From an uncultured Prochlorococcus sp. (GTDB taxonomy: Bacteria; Cyanobacteriota; Cyanobacteriia; PCC-6307; Cyanobiaceae), in NCBI GenBank assembly GCA_902626435.1, contig CACOFO010000001.1, positions 1-64,000 on the forward strand: DNA of 64,000 nt, given 5' to 3'. Each line of letters starts with the position of its first letter. The stretch's first letter is position 1. Below are positions 8,342 to 14,710 of this stretch, piece by piece. The position numbers and the translations under genes are program-made. A model generated the notes under the pieces. The model searched no databases and was not told the origin of the DNA. It saw only the letters and a program-made list of their open reading frames with translations.

Positions 8342-8458
8342 ATGCATATTTCACCACATCTATTAATTGATGCTTTGATATTAAGCATTGCCCTCACAAT
8401 AACTTTGGTATTTAGAGCAAAAGGTAATGCTGCGAGAAAAGATAAAGAAAATAAATGA
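8342..8458 (+). CDS. Small membrane protein, first of overlapping chain
   Basis: A 38-residue protein with a membrane helix at about residues 7-24 and a basic tail ending RKDKENK. Its TGA stop overlaps the next ATG as ATGA, so the two are probably translationally coupled. It is the first of three tiny membrane proteins read as one chain. No family recognised. The gene chain itself is good evidence that it is translated. Confidence 0.68.
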   Translation: MHISPHLLIDALILSIALTITLVFRAKGNAARKDKENK

Positions 8459-8595
8459 TTAATAAAGAAAAAGAAAAAGAATTTGAAAAACCTAAATCAT
8501 CTAAAATTTGGAACTTTCTTATTTATGGAAGTTCAATTGTCATTGGATTTTTCTTAGTTTATTTATATTCTGCATATATCTTTATAAATAAATGA
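8455..8595 (+). CDS. Small membrane protein, second of overlapping chain
   Basis: A 46-residue protein: a Lys/Glu-rich N-terminal half (MINKEKEKEFEKPKSSK) and a membrane helix at about 20-43 with several Tyr and Phe. Both ends overlap neighbours by ATGA. The charged cytoplasmic head with a C-terminal helix suggests a small subunit or assembly factor of a thylakoid or plasma-membrane complex, which is inference. Family not recognised. Confidence 0.68.
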   Translation: MINKEKEKEFEKPKSSKIWNFLIYGSSIVIGFFLVYLYSAYIFINK

Positions 8596-8687
8596 CGCGC
8601 ATGTTCGGCATAGCGATTACTTATGGGGTTCTGAATCTTATATTGCTTGGTGGGTTTGCATACTTTACTTTTAAAATGAAACGCTAA
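8592..8687 (+). CDS. Very small membrane protein, third of overlapping chain
   Basis: A 31-residue protein that is one membrane helix (residues 4-27, Gly- and Leu-rich, one Tyr-Gly) with a Lys-Met-Lys-Arg end. Its ATG overlaps the stop of the previous gene as ATGA. It is similar in size to photosynthetic small subunits but I see no match to a named one. Confidence 0.62.
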   Translation: MTRMFGIAITYGVLNLILLGGFAYFTFKMKR

Positions 8688-8704
8688 TATTTATATCTTA
8701 TTAA

Positions 8705-8818
8705 ATGAAAGATTTCTTAGATAAATTTTTTGATTTATATAGAGAATATCAACAAGAAATTCCACCTCAAAAGATGGCTGAGGTTTTAAGAGAATATGCA
8801 GATAGATTAGATAGATGA
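8705..8818 (+). CDS. Very small soluble acidic helical protein
   Basis: A 37-residue protein 17 bases after the overlapping chain and on the same strand. It has no membrane span. It looks like two amphipathic helices joined by IPPQ, rich in Asp, Glu, Arg and Tyr. It may be a soluble partner of the three membrane proteins upstream. Family unknown. Confidence 0.6.
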   Translation: MKDFLDKFFDLYREYQQEIPPQKMAEVLREYADRLDR

Positions 8819-8995
8819 AGAATAATGGCGGATCTTAGAAATTATTAAGGTTTATAATTTAAAGACATATTTATCCAAATTTTTTAATTTGAAAATTTTT
8901 TTTTGAAGATATTTTCTTGGTAAATATTTTTAATTTAAGAGTTATTTTGATCCTTAATCGGTATACTTTAGTTCCTCTAACCGCACATATAAAAC

Positions 8996-9202
8996 TTGAA
9001 ATTAACTATTCAAATCAATAAAAATAGGTGTAGTTATCAGGTATGTCTTATGGCATTAAATGACACATTTTCTATTCAAGATATTAATTTTTACAAAAAA
9101 CATCTTTTAAATGATAATAAGCCAAAAGAAATTGAAGCTTATTGGAATAAAGAATGTTCAGAGCATCCAAGTAATAACCATTGCAAGATTTTTTGTGATT
9201 AA
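8996..9202 (+). CDS. CP12-like C-terminal motif protein, copy 1
   Basis: A 68-residue protein using a TTG start. I kept TTG because the resulting MKLT start matches the paralogue at 15162, which begins MKLT from an ATG. The alternative ATG at 9050 would drop 18 residues. The last 21 residues contain YWNKECSEHPSNNHCKIFCD, nearly identical to the paralogue. The C-x3-P-x4-C spacing is that of the CP12 redox loop, the regulator that ties GAPDH and phosphoribulokinase together. The rest is not CP12-like. Unlike copy 2 it has no AGGAGG site. The next gene, 86 bases on, is also duplicated in copy 2. Confidence 0.7.
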   Translation: MKLTIQINKNRCSYQVCLMALNDTFSIQDINFYKKHLLNDNKPKEIEAYWNKECSEHPSNNHCKIFCD

Positions 9203-9288
9203 TAACCTAAATTTTTAGGTATTCTTACGCTTGATTTTTATACAATTGCCGTATTAGAGAATAAATAGATAGAAGTAAGGCCAAGCAA

Positions 9289-9390
9289 ATGACTAATTTA
9301 GGTATAGAGATTTTATTCTGGACAATTTTAATTTCTTATCTGGGATTAAGATTTTCTCAAACTTGGGATGGATTCAAAAAACAGTATTAA
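9289..9390 (+). CDS. Small 'MTNL' membrane protein, copy 1
   Basis: A 33-residue protein with a membrane helix at about residues 7-22 and a QTWDGFKKQY tail. It matches the 33-residue product at 15414-15515 along its whole length (MTNL, F-W-T-I-L-I, Y-L-G-L-R, Q-T-W-x-G). The N-terminus also matches the 54-residue product at 14711-14875. It follows the CP12-like gene in both copies. Function unknown. Confidence 0.75.
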   Translation: MTNLGIEILFWTILISYLGLRFSQTWDGFKKQY

Positions 9391-9489
9391 TTAGTAGAAA
9401 AGAAAATCTAAATCTCTTCTATTAAGTATTTTCTACGATGTTTTTATTTAAGATTCTTATTTGAATTAAGAAAGGTTATAAATGTTCCT

Positions 9490-9597
9490 ATGGAAAAATC
9501 ATTTCTAAATTTCATTTATTGGATCCTATTAAAGTCAGCTGAAAGTTACTATGGGGATTCAATGAAAACAGAAGTCCCATACACACCTTATTTTTAG
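9490..9597 (+). CDS. Small 'MEKS' family protein, copy 2
   Basis: A 35-residue protein, paralogue of the product at 6929-7048. Shared positions are MEKS, N-F-x-Y-W-I-L-x-K, A-E-S-x-Y-G and S. The tail (KTEVPYTPYF) differs. It is probably a short amphipathic helix at a membrane surface. It lies 100 bases after the 'MTNL' gene, so this stretch gathers members of several duplicated small families. Confidence 0.7.
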   Translation: MEKSFLNFIYWILLKSAESYYGDSMKTEVPYTPYF

Positions 9598-9731
9598 ATT
9601 TACTAGATTTTTTTAAATTCTAGAATTGAAACTATAGTTTCGTAGTTATTAGCTTTGGATTTAGCTCCTTTTTTTTCTTGCTATATAAATACTAAGCGAT
9701 GATTTAACTTACTATTTTTGAATAAAGTATT

Positions 9732-10022
9732 TTGGACTTAACTGAGCGAATAAAGGATTACGTAGCCACAGAGTTATTATCAAGTATTGAACTTGACTTT
9801 CTTGAAGGAGAGTTGTGGGAAGCTACTCAAAATATTGCAGAAATAAATACAGTTTTTAAAGCGCCCAAAAATATATGCGAGAAATTAGACCTAGATTAAA
9901 AATCTTGTTGGCAATTATGTTGTGCAGCTGCACTTGATTCATCAAGACCATTAAAAAATGGACAAAAAAGAGTTGATGATTTTAAAAAATTAATTAAACA
10001 ATATAAAATTAGCTTCATATAA
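9732..10022 (+). pseudogene. Small gene interrupted by one in-frame stop
   Basis: From a TTG at 9732 a 55-codon frame runs to TAA at 9897-9899. The same frame then stays open for 40 more codons to TAA at 10020-10022. Both halves look like protein: the first is acidic and helical (MDLTERIKDYVATELLSSIE...), the second has a Cys-rich CWQLCC followed by a Lys-rich helix. One point mutation in a roughly 96-residue gene explains this best. Readthrough is the alternative. I do not recognise the family. Confidence 0.55.
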
Positions 10023-10498
10023 AAAGAAAAGAATCAAGGAAACATTTATTCATTACATTATCCTTTTTTTAAACAAAAACTTTTTAAAAATAAATATTCG
10101 ATCTCATTTGTTTGTAAAGAAATTTGAATCTAAACTAAAGTAAATAATAGAAACTAATTAATTTTTTTTATGAAGAAACTTATTAAATCATGTAACTTTC
10201 CTAAATAGATAAATTGATTAATAATAAATTTACAGAATCAAATCAACCAAGATTATATTCACAATTTATAATTGATCCTAATCGATTGTTATGACTGAGG
10301 GAAAAATTCGGGCTAATAAAAAGCATATTATAAGAAATAACTCAGTGATAGAAAGGTTCTAATTTTTACTTCAAACCTACTCGAACCTAATTCAAAAATT
10401 TCATATAAATCTTATAAATTTAAAAAATAAATATCCAAGAAAAAAAGTTAGCAAGCATTACTACTTGCTAACTCAATAAAAAATTGGTTGAAAAAAAT
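10023..10498. other. Gap with two overlapping doubtful small ORFs
   Basis: About 475 bases with no firm gene. A TTG-started 26-codon frame at 10214-10294 (containing PRLYSQFIIDPNRLL) overlaps by ATGA a 23-codon frame at 10291-10362 (MTEGKIRANKKHI...). The composition is more protein-like than the surroundings. They may be a remnant or two tiny coupled genes. Confidence 0.35.
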
Positions 10499-10642
10499 TT
10501 AAATAACACCTGGAACAATTTGTCCAGTTGTTATGTATGCTCCAACAAGAGCAATTAGGCCAACAAGAGCAAATTTACCATTCAAATTCTCAGCTTTGAT
10601 TTTTTGAGGATCAATATTTCTTGATTGATTTTTATCTTTCAT
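10499..10642 (-). CDS. hli: HLIP-related small protein
   Basis: A 47-residue member of the HLIP family. The motif is weaker than in the 370-576 gene: E-x-L-N-G-K-F-A-L-V-G-L, with Lys for Arg and Leu for Met. The tail GAYITTGQIVPGVI matches the other HLIPs closely. A Lys/Gln-rich N-terminus precedes the helix. Its ATG overlaps the stop of the upstream hli (TAATG), so the two are coexpressed and probably translated together. They may form a heterodimer, as HLIPs must pair helices. This is inference. Confidence 0.88.
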   Translation of the reverse strand: MKDKNQSRNIDPQKIKAENLNGKFALVGLIALVGAYITTGQIVPGVI

Positions 10643-10758
10643 TAATAGATACCAGGGATAAGTTGACCGGTTGTTAAATAAGTTCCCACTAAGATCATGA
10701 AAGCCATCATTGCTGGTCTTCCGATTGCTCTGTTGAGAATATCTTTATTAGAATTCAT
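10642..10758 (-). CDS. hli: Minimal HLIP
   Basis: A 38-residue protein, about the smallest size for this family. The pattern N-R-A-I-G-R-P-A-M-M-A-F corresponds to the pigment-binding helix motif, followed by GTYLTTGQLIPGIY. It has almost no N-terminal extension. It is the first gene of a two-gene hli unit on the minus strand, overlapping the second as TAATG. Confidence 0.9.
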   Translation of the reverse strand: MNSNKDILNRAIGRPAMMAFMILVGTYLTTGQLIPGIY

Positions 10759-10911
10759 TAAGTTTGAAAGTTAGTATTAAAATATTACTTAATGTAAACA
10801 GCTATCGAGAAATAGCTGTATAAAATGATACGTTATCACAGAAATGAGGCAAAAATGTATCATAATTTCAAAAACTATTTAGTAACGTTCTGGAAATTTC
10901 TAAAGATAACT

Positions 10912-11049
10912 TTATTGCTTTTCTAACATTGCATTTTGATTTGTAAGCCAAAATAGCAGGAAAATAAAGAAGGATAATAATGCACCTGAAAGAATTGTAA
11001 TAAAGAAGAATTGCGTCGTTAATTCTGAATCAAAGAAATATAAATACAT
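10912..11049 (-). CDS. Small membrane protein near hli genes
   Basis: A 45-residue protein with one long hydrophobic stretch at about residues 13-36 (Phe-rich) between a short acidic head and a polar NQNAMLEKQ tail. It lies nine bases downstream of the His-tailed gene on the same strand and 153 bases upstream of the hli pair. It could be a small photosystem-associated subunit, which is a guess from size and context. Family not recognised. Confidence 0.65.
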   Translation of the reverse strand: MYLYFFDSELTTQFFFITILSGALLSFFIFLLFWLTNQNAMLEKQ

Positions 11050-11058
11050 TTATAAATC

Positions 11059-11274
11059 TCAATGAATATGTTCTGCTTCATTATGATTATGGCCATTGTG
11101 ACCATGAGCAATACCTAATTCATGCATCCTTGCATGCTCTTGGTTTGTGTCTCTTAGTTTATGAGAAGAGGGTCCAACTGTTGTATAAATTCCATAATCT
11201 ATTGAGCCAAAAAGTGAAATTTCAACACTGCCAAAAAGTAAAAATAAAGTGGGATCTTTGATCGTTCCTAACAT
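11059..11274 (-). CDS. Small protein with His-rich C-terminus
   Basis: A 71-residue protein. Residues 5-35 are moderately hydrophobic (LFLLFGSVEISLFGSIDYGIY) and probably membrane-associated. The last 25 residues carry eight His, including the run HGHNGHNHNEAEHIH. Such a tail can bind Zn, Ni or Cu, but no metal can be assigned. It is followed nine bases later by a 45-residue membrane protein and then two hli genes, all on the same strand. A light-stress or metal-related role is possible but unproven. Confidence 0.72.
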   Translation of the reverse strand: MLGTIKDPTLFLLFGSVEISLFGSIDYGIYTTVGPSSHKLRDTNQEHARMHELGIAHGHNGHNHNEAEHIH

Positions 11275-11626
11275 TTTCTACAAGTATAATTACCCAAATA
11301 AAAATAAAGATATTTACGGGTTAATTCAAGTTCAAAATTTATATATCGAGTAGGAAAAAGGCAAACTTAAATATAAATAATTAATGATTAAGATGTAATA
11401 AAAAAATAAATATTAAAACTAATAATTACAACAATTATATTTTAAAAATAATTATTAAAGTAAGAAATATAACACTATGAAGTTTTTAAATACTTAAACT
11501 CATTGATAATAAAGAAGTTTATATTTTATCCTTGATTTAACTAAATTTACTATGATTTGTATTATTTGATGTTGATTAAAATTAGATCTCTAAACTAATT
11601 TGTATTTAATTCAATGGTATTAGTAA
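11275..11626. other. Intergenic region between divergent genes
   Basis: About 350 very AT-rich bases with no supported ORF or strong hairpin. It separates the minus-strand His-tail/hli group from the plus-strand repeat gene, so it should hold promoters for both directions. Confidence 0.5.
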
Positions 11627-11992
11627 ATGGAAGTTTTGCTTTTTGCACTTTTTTTTATTAGCGCACTAATTTTCTTTATTGCAGGTAAAGATGATTTTGG
11701 AAGGACTAAAAGTAATTCAACAATAAAGGGAGAGGAAAATATCAAAGATAGGGATAAGGTTGCAGAAGAAATAAAGATAGAGGATAAGGTCGCAGAAGAA
11801 ACAAAGATAGAGGATAAGGCCGCAGAAGAAACAAAGATAGAGGATAAGGTCGCAGAAGAAACAAAGATAGAGGATAAGGCCGCAGAAGAAACAAAGATAG
11901 AGGATAAGGTCGCAGAAGAAATAAAGATAGATGATAAGGTCGCAGAAGAGGGGAATATTGAACCCCAAGAGGAACTCAAAAAAGAATCTTAA
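11627..11992 (+). CDS. Membrane-anchored protein with decapeptide repeats
   Basis: A 121-residue protein. Residues 2-19 are a membrane helix or signal anchor. Residues 20-43 are a polar linker. Residues 44-113 are seven decapeptide repeats of the form K-V/A-A-E-E-T/I-K-I-E-D, then a short polar end. Each repeat has an alternating acidic and basic pattern that would form a charged, coiled-coil-like rod. V and A alternate at the second position in the middle repeats, pointing to a 20-residue higher-order unit. The repeat number is likely to vary between strains. It is followed 23 bases later by another small membrane protein gene. Confidence 0.8.
   Translation: MEVLLFALFFISALIFFIAGKDDFGRTKSNSTIKGEENIKDRDKVAEEIKIEDKVAEETKIEDKAAEETKIEDKVAEETKIEDKAAEETKIEDKVAEEIKIDDKVAEEGNIEPQEELKKES
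11756..11965. repeat. Tandem repeat, seven 30-bp units
   Basis: Seven copies of a 30-bp unit in frame with the host gene. The middle five are nearly identical and alternate between two versions (GGTCGCAGAAGAA and GGCCGCAGAAGAA), giving a 60-bp period. The outer copies are more diverged, as expected for expansion from the centre by slippage or unequal exchange. Because the unit is a multiple of three, changes in copy number keep the frame. Confidence 0.95.
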
Positions 11993-12015
11993 AAGGTAAA
12001 TTATTGAGATTTTTT

Positions 12016-12171
12016 ATGATTTATGGTTTTGCTTACTTAGGAATGGTTCTTGCGATAAGCGCAGGGTGGGTTTTACTTGCAATCTTAAAAAAACCTGATT
12101 TTATTGAGAAGCCACTTAGTGAACTGAAGAATAAAATAAGACCTTTTCTAAATCCAAAAGACGATCAATGA
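12016..12171 (+). CDS. Small one-span membrane protein
   Basis: A 51-residue protein with a membrane helix at about residues 3-24 and a basic, Pro-containing tail (LKKPDF...RPFLNPKDDQ). Its TGA overlaps the next ATG as ATGA. The layout (helix, then a roughly 27-residue cytoplasmic tail) resembles small photosynthetic assembly proteins, but no match is recognised. It sits between the repeat gene and a secreted protein gene, apparently one operon. Confidence 0.72.
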   Translation: MIYGFAYLGMVLAISAGWVLLAILKKPDFIEKPLSELKNKIRPFLNPKDDQ

Positions 12172-12596
12172 ATTTTGCTCTGATTTTATTTTTATTACTT
12201 GGGTTTATCACAAAAATTGATCCTATAAATAATCGGACTATATTTGGGGAAATAAATATAGAGAAAAATATAGCCAATAATTTTTTAGCTAAAAAATATT
12301 GTGATTCTTTAGAAAAAAATCTTTTTAAAGGTCTTGATAAAGAATCAACTTTAAAATATGAATATTTCTTCTCATCCATACCTGATAATCACATAGAAGA
12401 AAAGAATAAATTTTTAGAAATTTTCAAATCTGATGTTAAATCAATCTGTTTATATGATATTTCGAAATCTGATGAAAAAGAATTTAAGTCTTTTTTAGAT
12501 AATTATTTTAAGACAAGAAGTAGTACCCCAAAGATTAAAGTTGAAGCAATAAATCCTACACCAATTAATCCTGCAATGATCCCAGTATTAAGATAA
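12168..12596 (+). CDS. Probable secreted hypothetical protein
   Basis: A 142-residue protein that starts inside the stop of the previous gene (ATGA). Residues 2-16 form a hydrophobic signal segment. The rest is Lys-, Asp- and Phe-rich with two Cys residues (KKYCDSLE and SICLYD), like the secreted protein at 3640-4116, which also has a CxSLEK-type element near its N-terminus; the two may be distant relatives. The last 32 codons overlap a minus-strand gene, which makes the C-terminus (TPINPAMIPVLR) suspect. Confidence 0.6.
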   Translation: MNFALILFLLLGFITKIDPINNRTIFGEINIEKNIANNFLAKKYCDSLEKNLFKGLDKESTLKYEYFFSSIPDNHIEEKNKFLEIFKSDVKSICLYDISKSDEKEFKSFLDNYFKTRSSTPKIKVEAINPTPINPAMIPVLR

Positions 12597-12637
12597 ACCT
12601 TCACAGTAGCTAATTCTTTTCCGTCTTTTTTAGTCAT
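12503..12637 (-). CDS. Small one-span membrane protein
   Basis: A 44-residue protein: a polar head MTKKDGKELATVK, then a Gly/Ile-rich membrane helix at about residues 17-42. It is convergent with the 142-residue gene and overlaps its 3' end by 94 bases. Its coding character (clean head and helix) is better than that of the overlapping tail on the + strand. It follows, by six bases, another small membrane gene on the same strand. Confidence 0.68.
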   Translation of the reverse strand: MTKKDGKELATVKVYLNTGIIAGLIGVGFIASTLIFGVLLLVLK

Positions 12638-12643
12638 AGTTTT

Positions 12644-12760
12644 TTACCTAAATAAGCACATCCAAGCTACCAATGAGAATAACAATAAAGCAAGGCTAAA
12701 AATACTTTTACTATTAGCTTTGCCTTTTTTGTTAGTTGATTTAAAAGGGATTAGCGCCAT
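12644..12760 (-). CDS. Small one-span membrane protein with basic head
   Basis: A 38-residue protein with a Lys/Ser-rich N-terminal half (KSTNKKGKANSKS) and a Leu-rich membrane helix at about 20-37 containing Trp and Cys. It is first in a two-gene minus-strand unit with the 44-residue membrane protein. Family unknown. Confidence 0.6.
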   Translation of the reverse strand: MALIPFKSTNKKGKANSKSIFSLALLLFSLVAWMCLFR

Positions 12761-12909
12761 AACACTCAATAAAAAATCATTATTTCATGTTTTTTTTATT
12801 TATCAAGAAATTTTTATACGTAAATATGTATTAGTGAAATATCAAAGTTTTCCAAATCCGTTGAAGAGGAAAAAGAGTATTCTGAATGACTATTAATTAA
12901 CTCGCAGAG

Positions 12910-13162
12910 ATGAAGTTAAATTTTTCTACTTATAGCCTCAGGAGAGATAGAACAACAAGTTGGGTTTTTGAAAGTGGCTAAACAAAATTTAATGGCGAAG
13001 CAATACTATTTAAAGATGGAAAAAATATAACACCAATATCAAAACAAAATTCAATCAAATGAATTGAATAGGCTATTATTCTCAGGATTATCAAAAATGA
13101 CTAATAACCATAATCTATCAGAGTCTACATCAGGTTTTTTTGAAATTGGAAAAGGTTGTTAA
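12910..13162 (+). pseudogene. Decayed small gene with several stops
   Basis: The stretch reads in one frame as MKLNFSTYSLRRDRTTSWVF, then a stop, then a segment with EAILFKDGKNITPISK, then further stops, and ends with a frame giving LSESTSGFFEIGKGC. The interrupted text is protein-like and suggests a small soluble protein of 60-80 residues. A W-x-F...L-F-K-D-G pattern recalls picocyanobacterial DUF1651 proteins, but this is a weak resemblance. It is clearly not intact. Confidence 0.45.
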
Positions 13163-13395
13163 TTAAGAAGGATAAATAAAGTTTAGCTTTGCTCAACTTT
13201 TATAAGTTTTTATTGCAATAAATTCATTGATTACTTTGAAAGCTATAAAATTTGTCTTTTAGAAGTTTATATTTTATTCCTATCTTAAAAATTTAACTTA
13301 TTAGTTATGTTAGGTTTTTAGTAAAGTAAAATGTTTGAAGCTCTTGTTTATTTGTTGATTGGGAAAAAACAATATTATCAAAAAGAAAATTAAAA

Positions 13396-13497
13396 ATGGA
13401 ATCATCTAAAGAGATAATTTTAATTGCTTTGGGATTATTGATTGTAATCTTCGCAGGAACATTAGCATTAAGGCTTGGGATAAGCCTAAGGGATTAG
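13396..13497 (+). CDS. Very small one-span membrane protein
   Basis: A 33-residue protein: MESSKE, then an uninterrupted Ile/Leu/Ala/Gly helix (7-27), then a short GISLRD end. The size and shape match small photosystem or cytochrome b6f subunits, but the sequence matches none that I recognise. A 20-codon frame just upstream (13331-13393) may be a leader peptide. It is followed three bases later by the next gene. Confidence 0.6.
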   Translation: MESSKEIILIALGLLIVIFAGTLALRLGISLRD

Positions 13498-13500
13498 ATT

Positions 13501-13875
13501 TTGATAAGTTTCAAATCATTATTTCCAATAATTGTAGGTTTTTCATTTTGGATATATGGAAACATTTTACTGGTAAAGAAACTACAAAATAAAACGCATG
13601 AAAAAAACGAATCAAAAAAATCAATTGAGGTATTCATGGATCAAGATTTAAAAGATAAAAATAAACCTAAGAAAAAAGATTTAATAAATACAGCAGTTAA
13701 AAATAAGGAAATTTTTCATTTGAATTCACTTATCACAAAAAATATCTCGCTTTTTACAAATAATCCAAACTATAAGATGTTAACTTGGCTTATTGTTCAG
13801 CTAATCATATTTTCCCTATTTATCTTTGCAGTAAAAATATTTAAAAATAACCTTATTCCTTACTTTAATGCTTAA
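13501..13875 (+). CDS. Two-span membrane protein, unknown
   Basis: A 124-residue protein with TTG start. Hydrophobic segments are at about residues 7-26 and 96-115, separated by a highly charged Lys/Asp-rich loop of about 70 residues. Both ends would face the same side. The TTG start is three bases after the stop of the 33-residue gene, so the two probably form one operon. Family not recognised. Confidence 0.6.
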   Translation: MISFKSLFPIIVGFSFWIYGNILLVKKLQNKTHEKNESKKSIEVFMDQDLKDKNKPKKKDLINTAVKNKEIFHLNSLITKNISLFTNNPNYKMLTWLIVQLIIFSLFIFAVKIFKNNLIPYFNA

Positions 13876-13932
13876 AGCGTAGAGAATTTAGATCTCATAT
13901 ATATTTTCAATGTAACCTTATGAATAATATTT

Positions 13933-14154
13933 TTAAACTGATTTTTCTATAATCCAACGGTACCCACCACTTCTATCATTTTCCCGATAACAAATTCCTA
14001 TTAAATCTCCGTTTTTTCTTCGCAGAGAACACTCAATACCATCTTGTGTTTTATAAAAACTTGATGAATTTGGACAGACCTCCTCACCTTCCTTATTCAT
14101 TTTTTTGAGAATCATCTTCCATACTTCTTTTAATTCAATATCATCAATTTTCAT
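13933..14154 (-). CDS. Small soluble hypothetical protein
   Basis: A 73-residue protein with ATG start. It begins with an amphipathic helix (IELKEVWKMILKKM), then a region with three Cys residues (EEVCPNSSS, GIECSLRR, GICYREND), and ends with a strand-like RWIIEKSV. The composition suggests a small alpha/beta fold. Convergent with the two-span protein. Family unknown. Confidence 0.62.
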   Translation of the reverse strand: MKIDDIELKEVWKMILKKMNKEGEEVCPNSSSFYKTQDGIECSLRRKNGDLIGICYRENDRSGGYRWIIEKSV

Positions 14155-14507
14155 TTAAATCTTTTAAAAGTAATGATATATCCCTTATAAACTTTTAGAA
14201 ATTAATTTTTACCAAGCTTTATTTCATTGCCTACATCAATCAATTACGCAAGTTACCTATCGATATTAAATATAAAACAGATTCTTCCAAAAAAATGACT
14301 TTTCGTCAATTCATAAAGAAGTAACCTCGATTTAGATTTTTGAATGAAATGCTTACTACTTACACTTCAACTAATTAAATAAAAAGTCCAAAAAAAATAG
14401 ATATAGGAAAATCACAAACTGCACTAACTAAATAGATATAAGGGAAAGAAAAAAAATAAATTATTCTCCTACTCCTGTAGTAATGTAGTAACCGTAGTCA
14501 GTTCTCG
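14155..14507. other. Gap downstream of the AGGAGG gene block
   Basis: About 350 bases with no firm gene. The right end contains an HLIP-tail-like open stretch described separately (14461-14547). The remainder is AT-rich without a convincing hairpin. Confidence 0.45.
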
Positions 14508-14547
14508 TCAGTAATGAAAAAAGGGAACTTCTTCTACTTGTTCCCGT
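14461..14547 (-). other. Open stretch with HLIP-like tail, no start codon
   Basis: Between stops there are 28 codons ending RTDYGYYITTGVGE. The Y-I-T-T-G part resembles the conserved HLIP tail (AYITTGQ). There is no ATG, GTG or TTG, and it lies in another frame across the end of the 56-residue gene, downstream of a terminator-like hairpin. It could be an hli remnant, or be expressed from a non-standard start or by frameshift. Confidence 0.35.
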
Positions 14548-14678
14548 CTATAGTCGCATATACCAAATTGAATACACTCCAGTTTTTCATCACTAAACTT
14601 ATTTTCTGACGAAATGTCATCACTAAAAGGTGTAAAAGCATTCTTTATCATATGTTTATAAGGATTTCCGCAAGACAT
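14508..14678 (-). CDS. Small protein with AGGAGG site, unknown
   Basis: A 56-residue soluble protein beginning MSCGNPYKHMIKNAF, with Cys at residues 3, 35 and 40 and an acidic, aromatic end (EQVEEVPFFHY). A perfect AGGAGG (14685-14690 on the complement) sits six bases before the ATG, rare in this genome. An intrinsic terminator hairpin lies inside its last codons (14517-14545). It follows the 54-residue 'MTNL' gene on the same strand. Family not recognised. Confidence 0.7.
   Translation of the reverse strand: MSCGNPYKHMIKNAFTPFSDDISSENKFSDEKLECIQFGICDYRREQVEEVPFFHY
14517..14545 (-). terminator. Terminator hairpin inside a coding end
   Basis: On the minus strand, GGGAAC (14545-14540) pairs with GTTCCC (14528-14523) across an 11-nt loop, followed directly by six Ts. 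The T-run encodes the Phe-Phe before the last two codons of the 56-residue gene, so the terminator starts before the stop codon at 14510. Transcripts ending here would nearly or just fail to include the stop. Confidence 0.6.
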
Positions 14679-14710
14679 AATAAACCTCCTCTATTAAAAC
14701 TATTAATCCA

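Noticed and set aside
8138-8347. A 69-codon frame on the minus strand.
   Set aside because: Composition is not protein-like and it covers the start of the overlapping gene chain.
11620-11979. A 119-codon Ser/Ile/Phe repeat frame opposite the repeat gene.
   Set aside because: It is the mirror of the 30-bp repeats; the + strand product has a membrane anchor and a charged rod, whereas this one is a low-complexity artefact.
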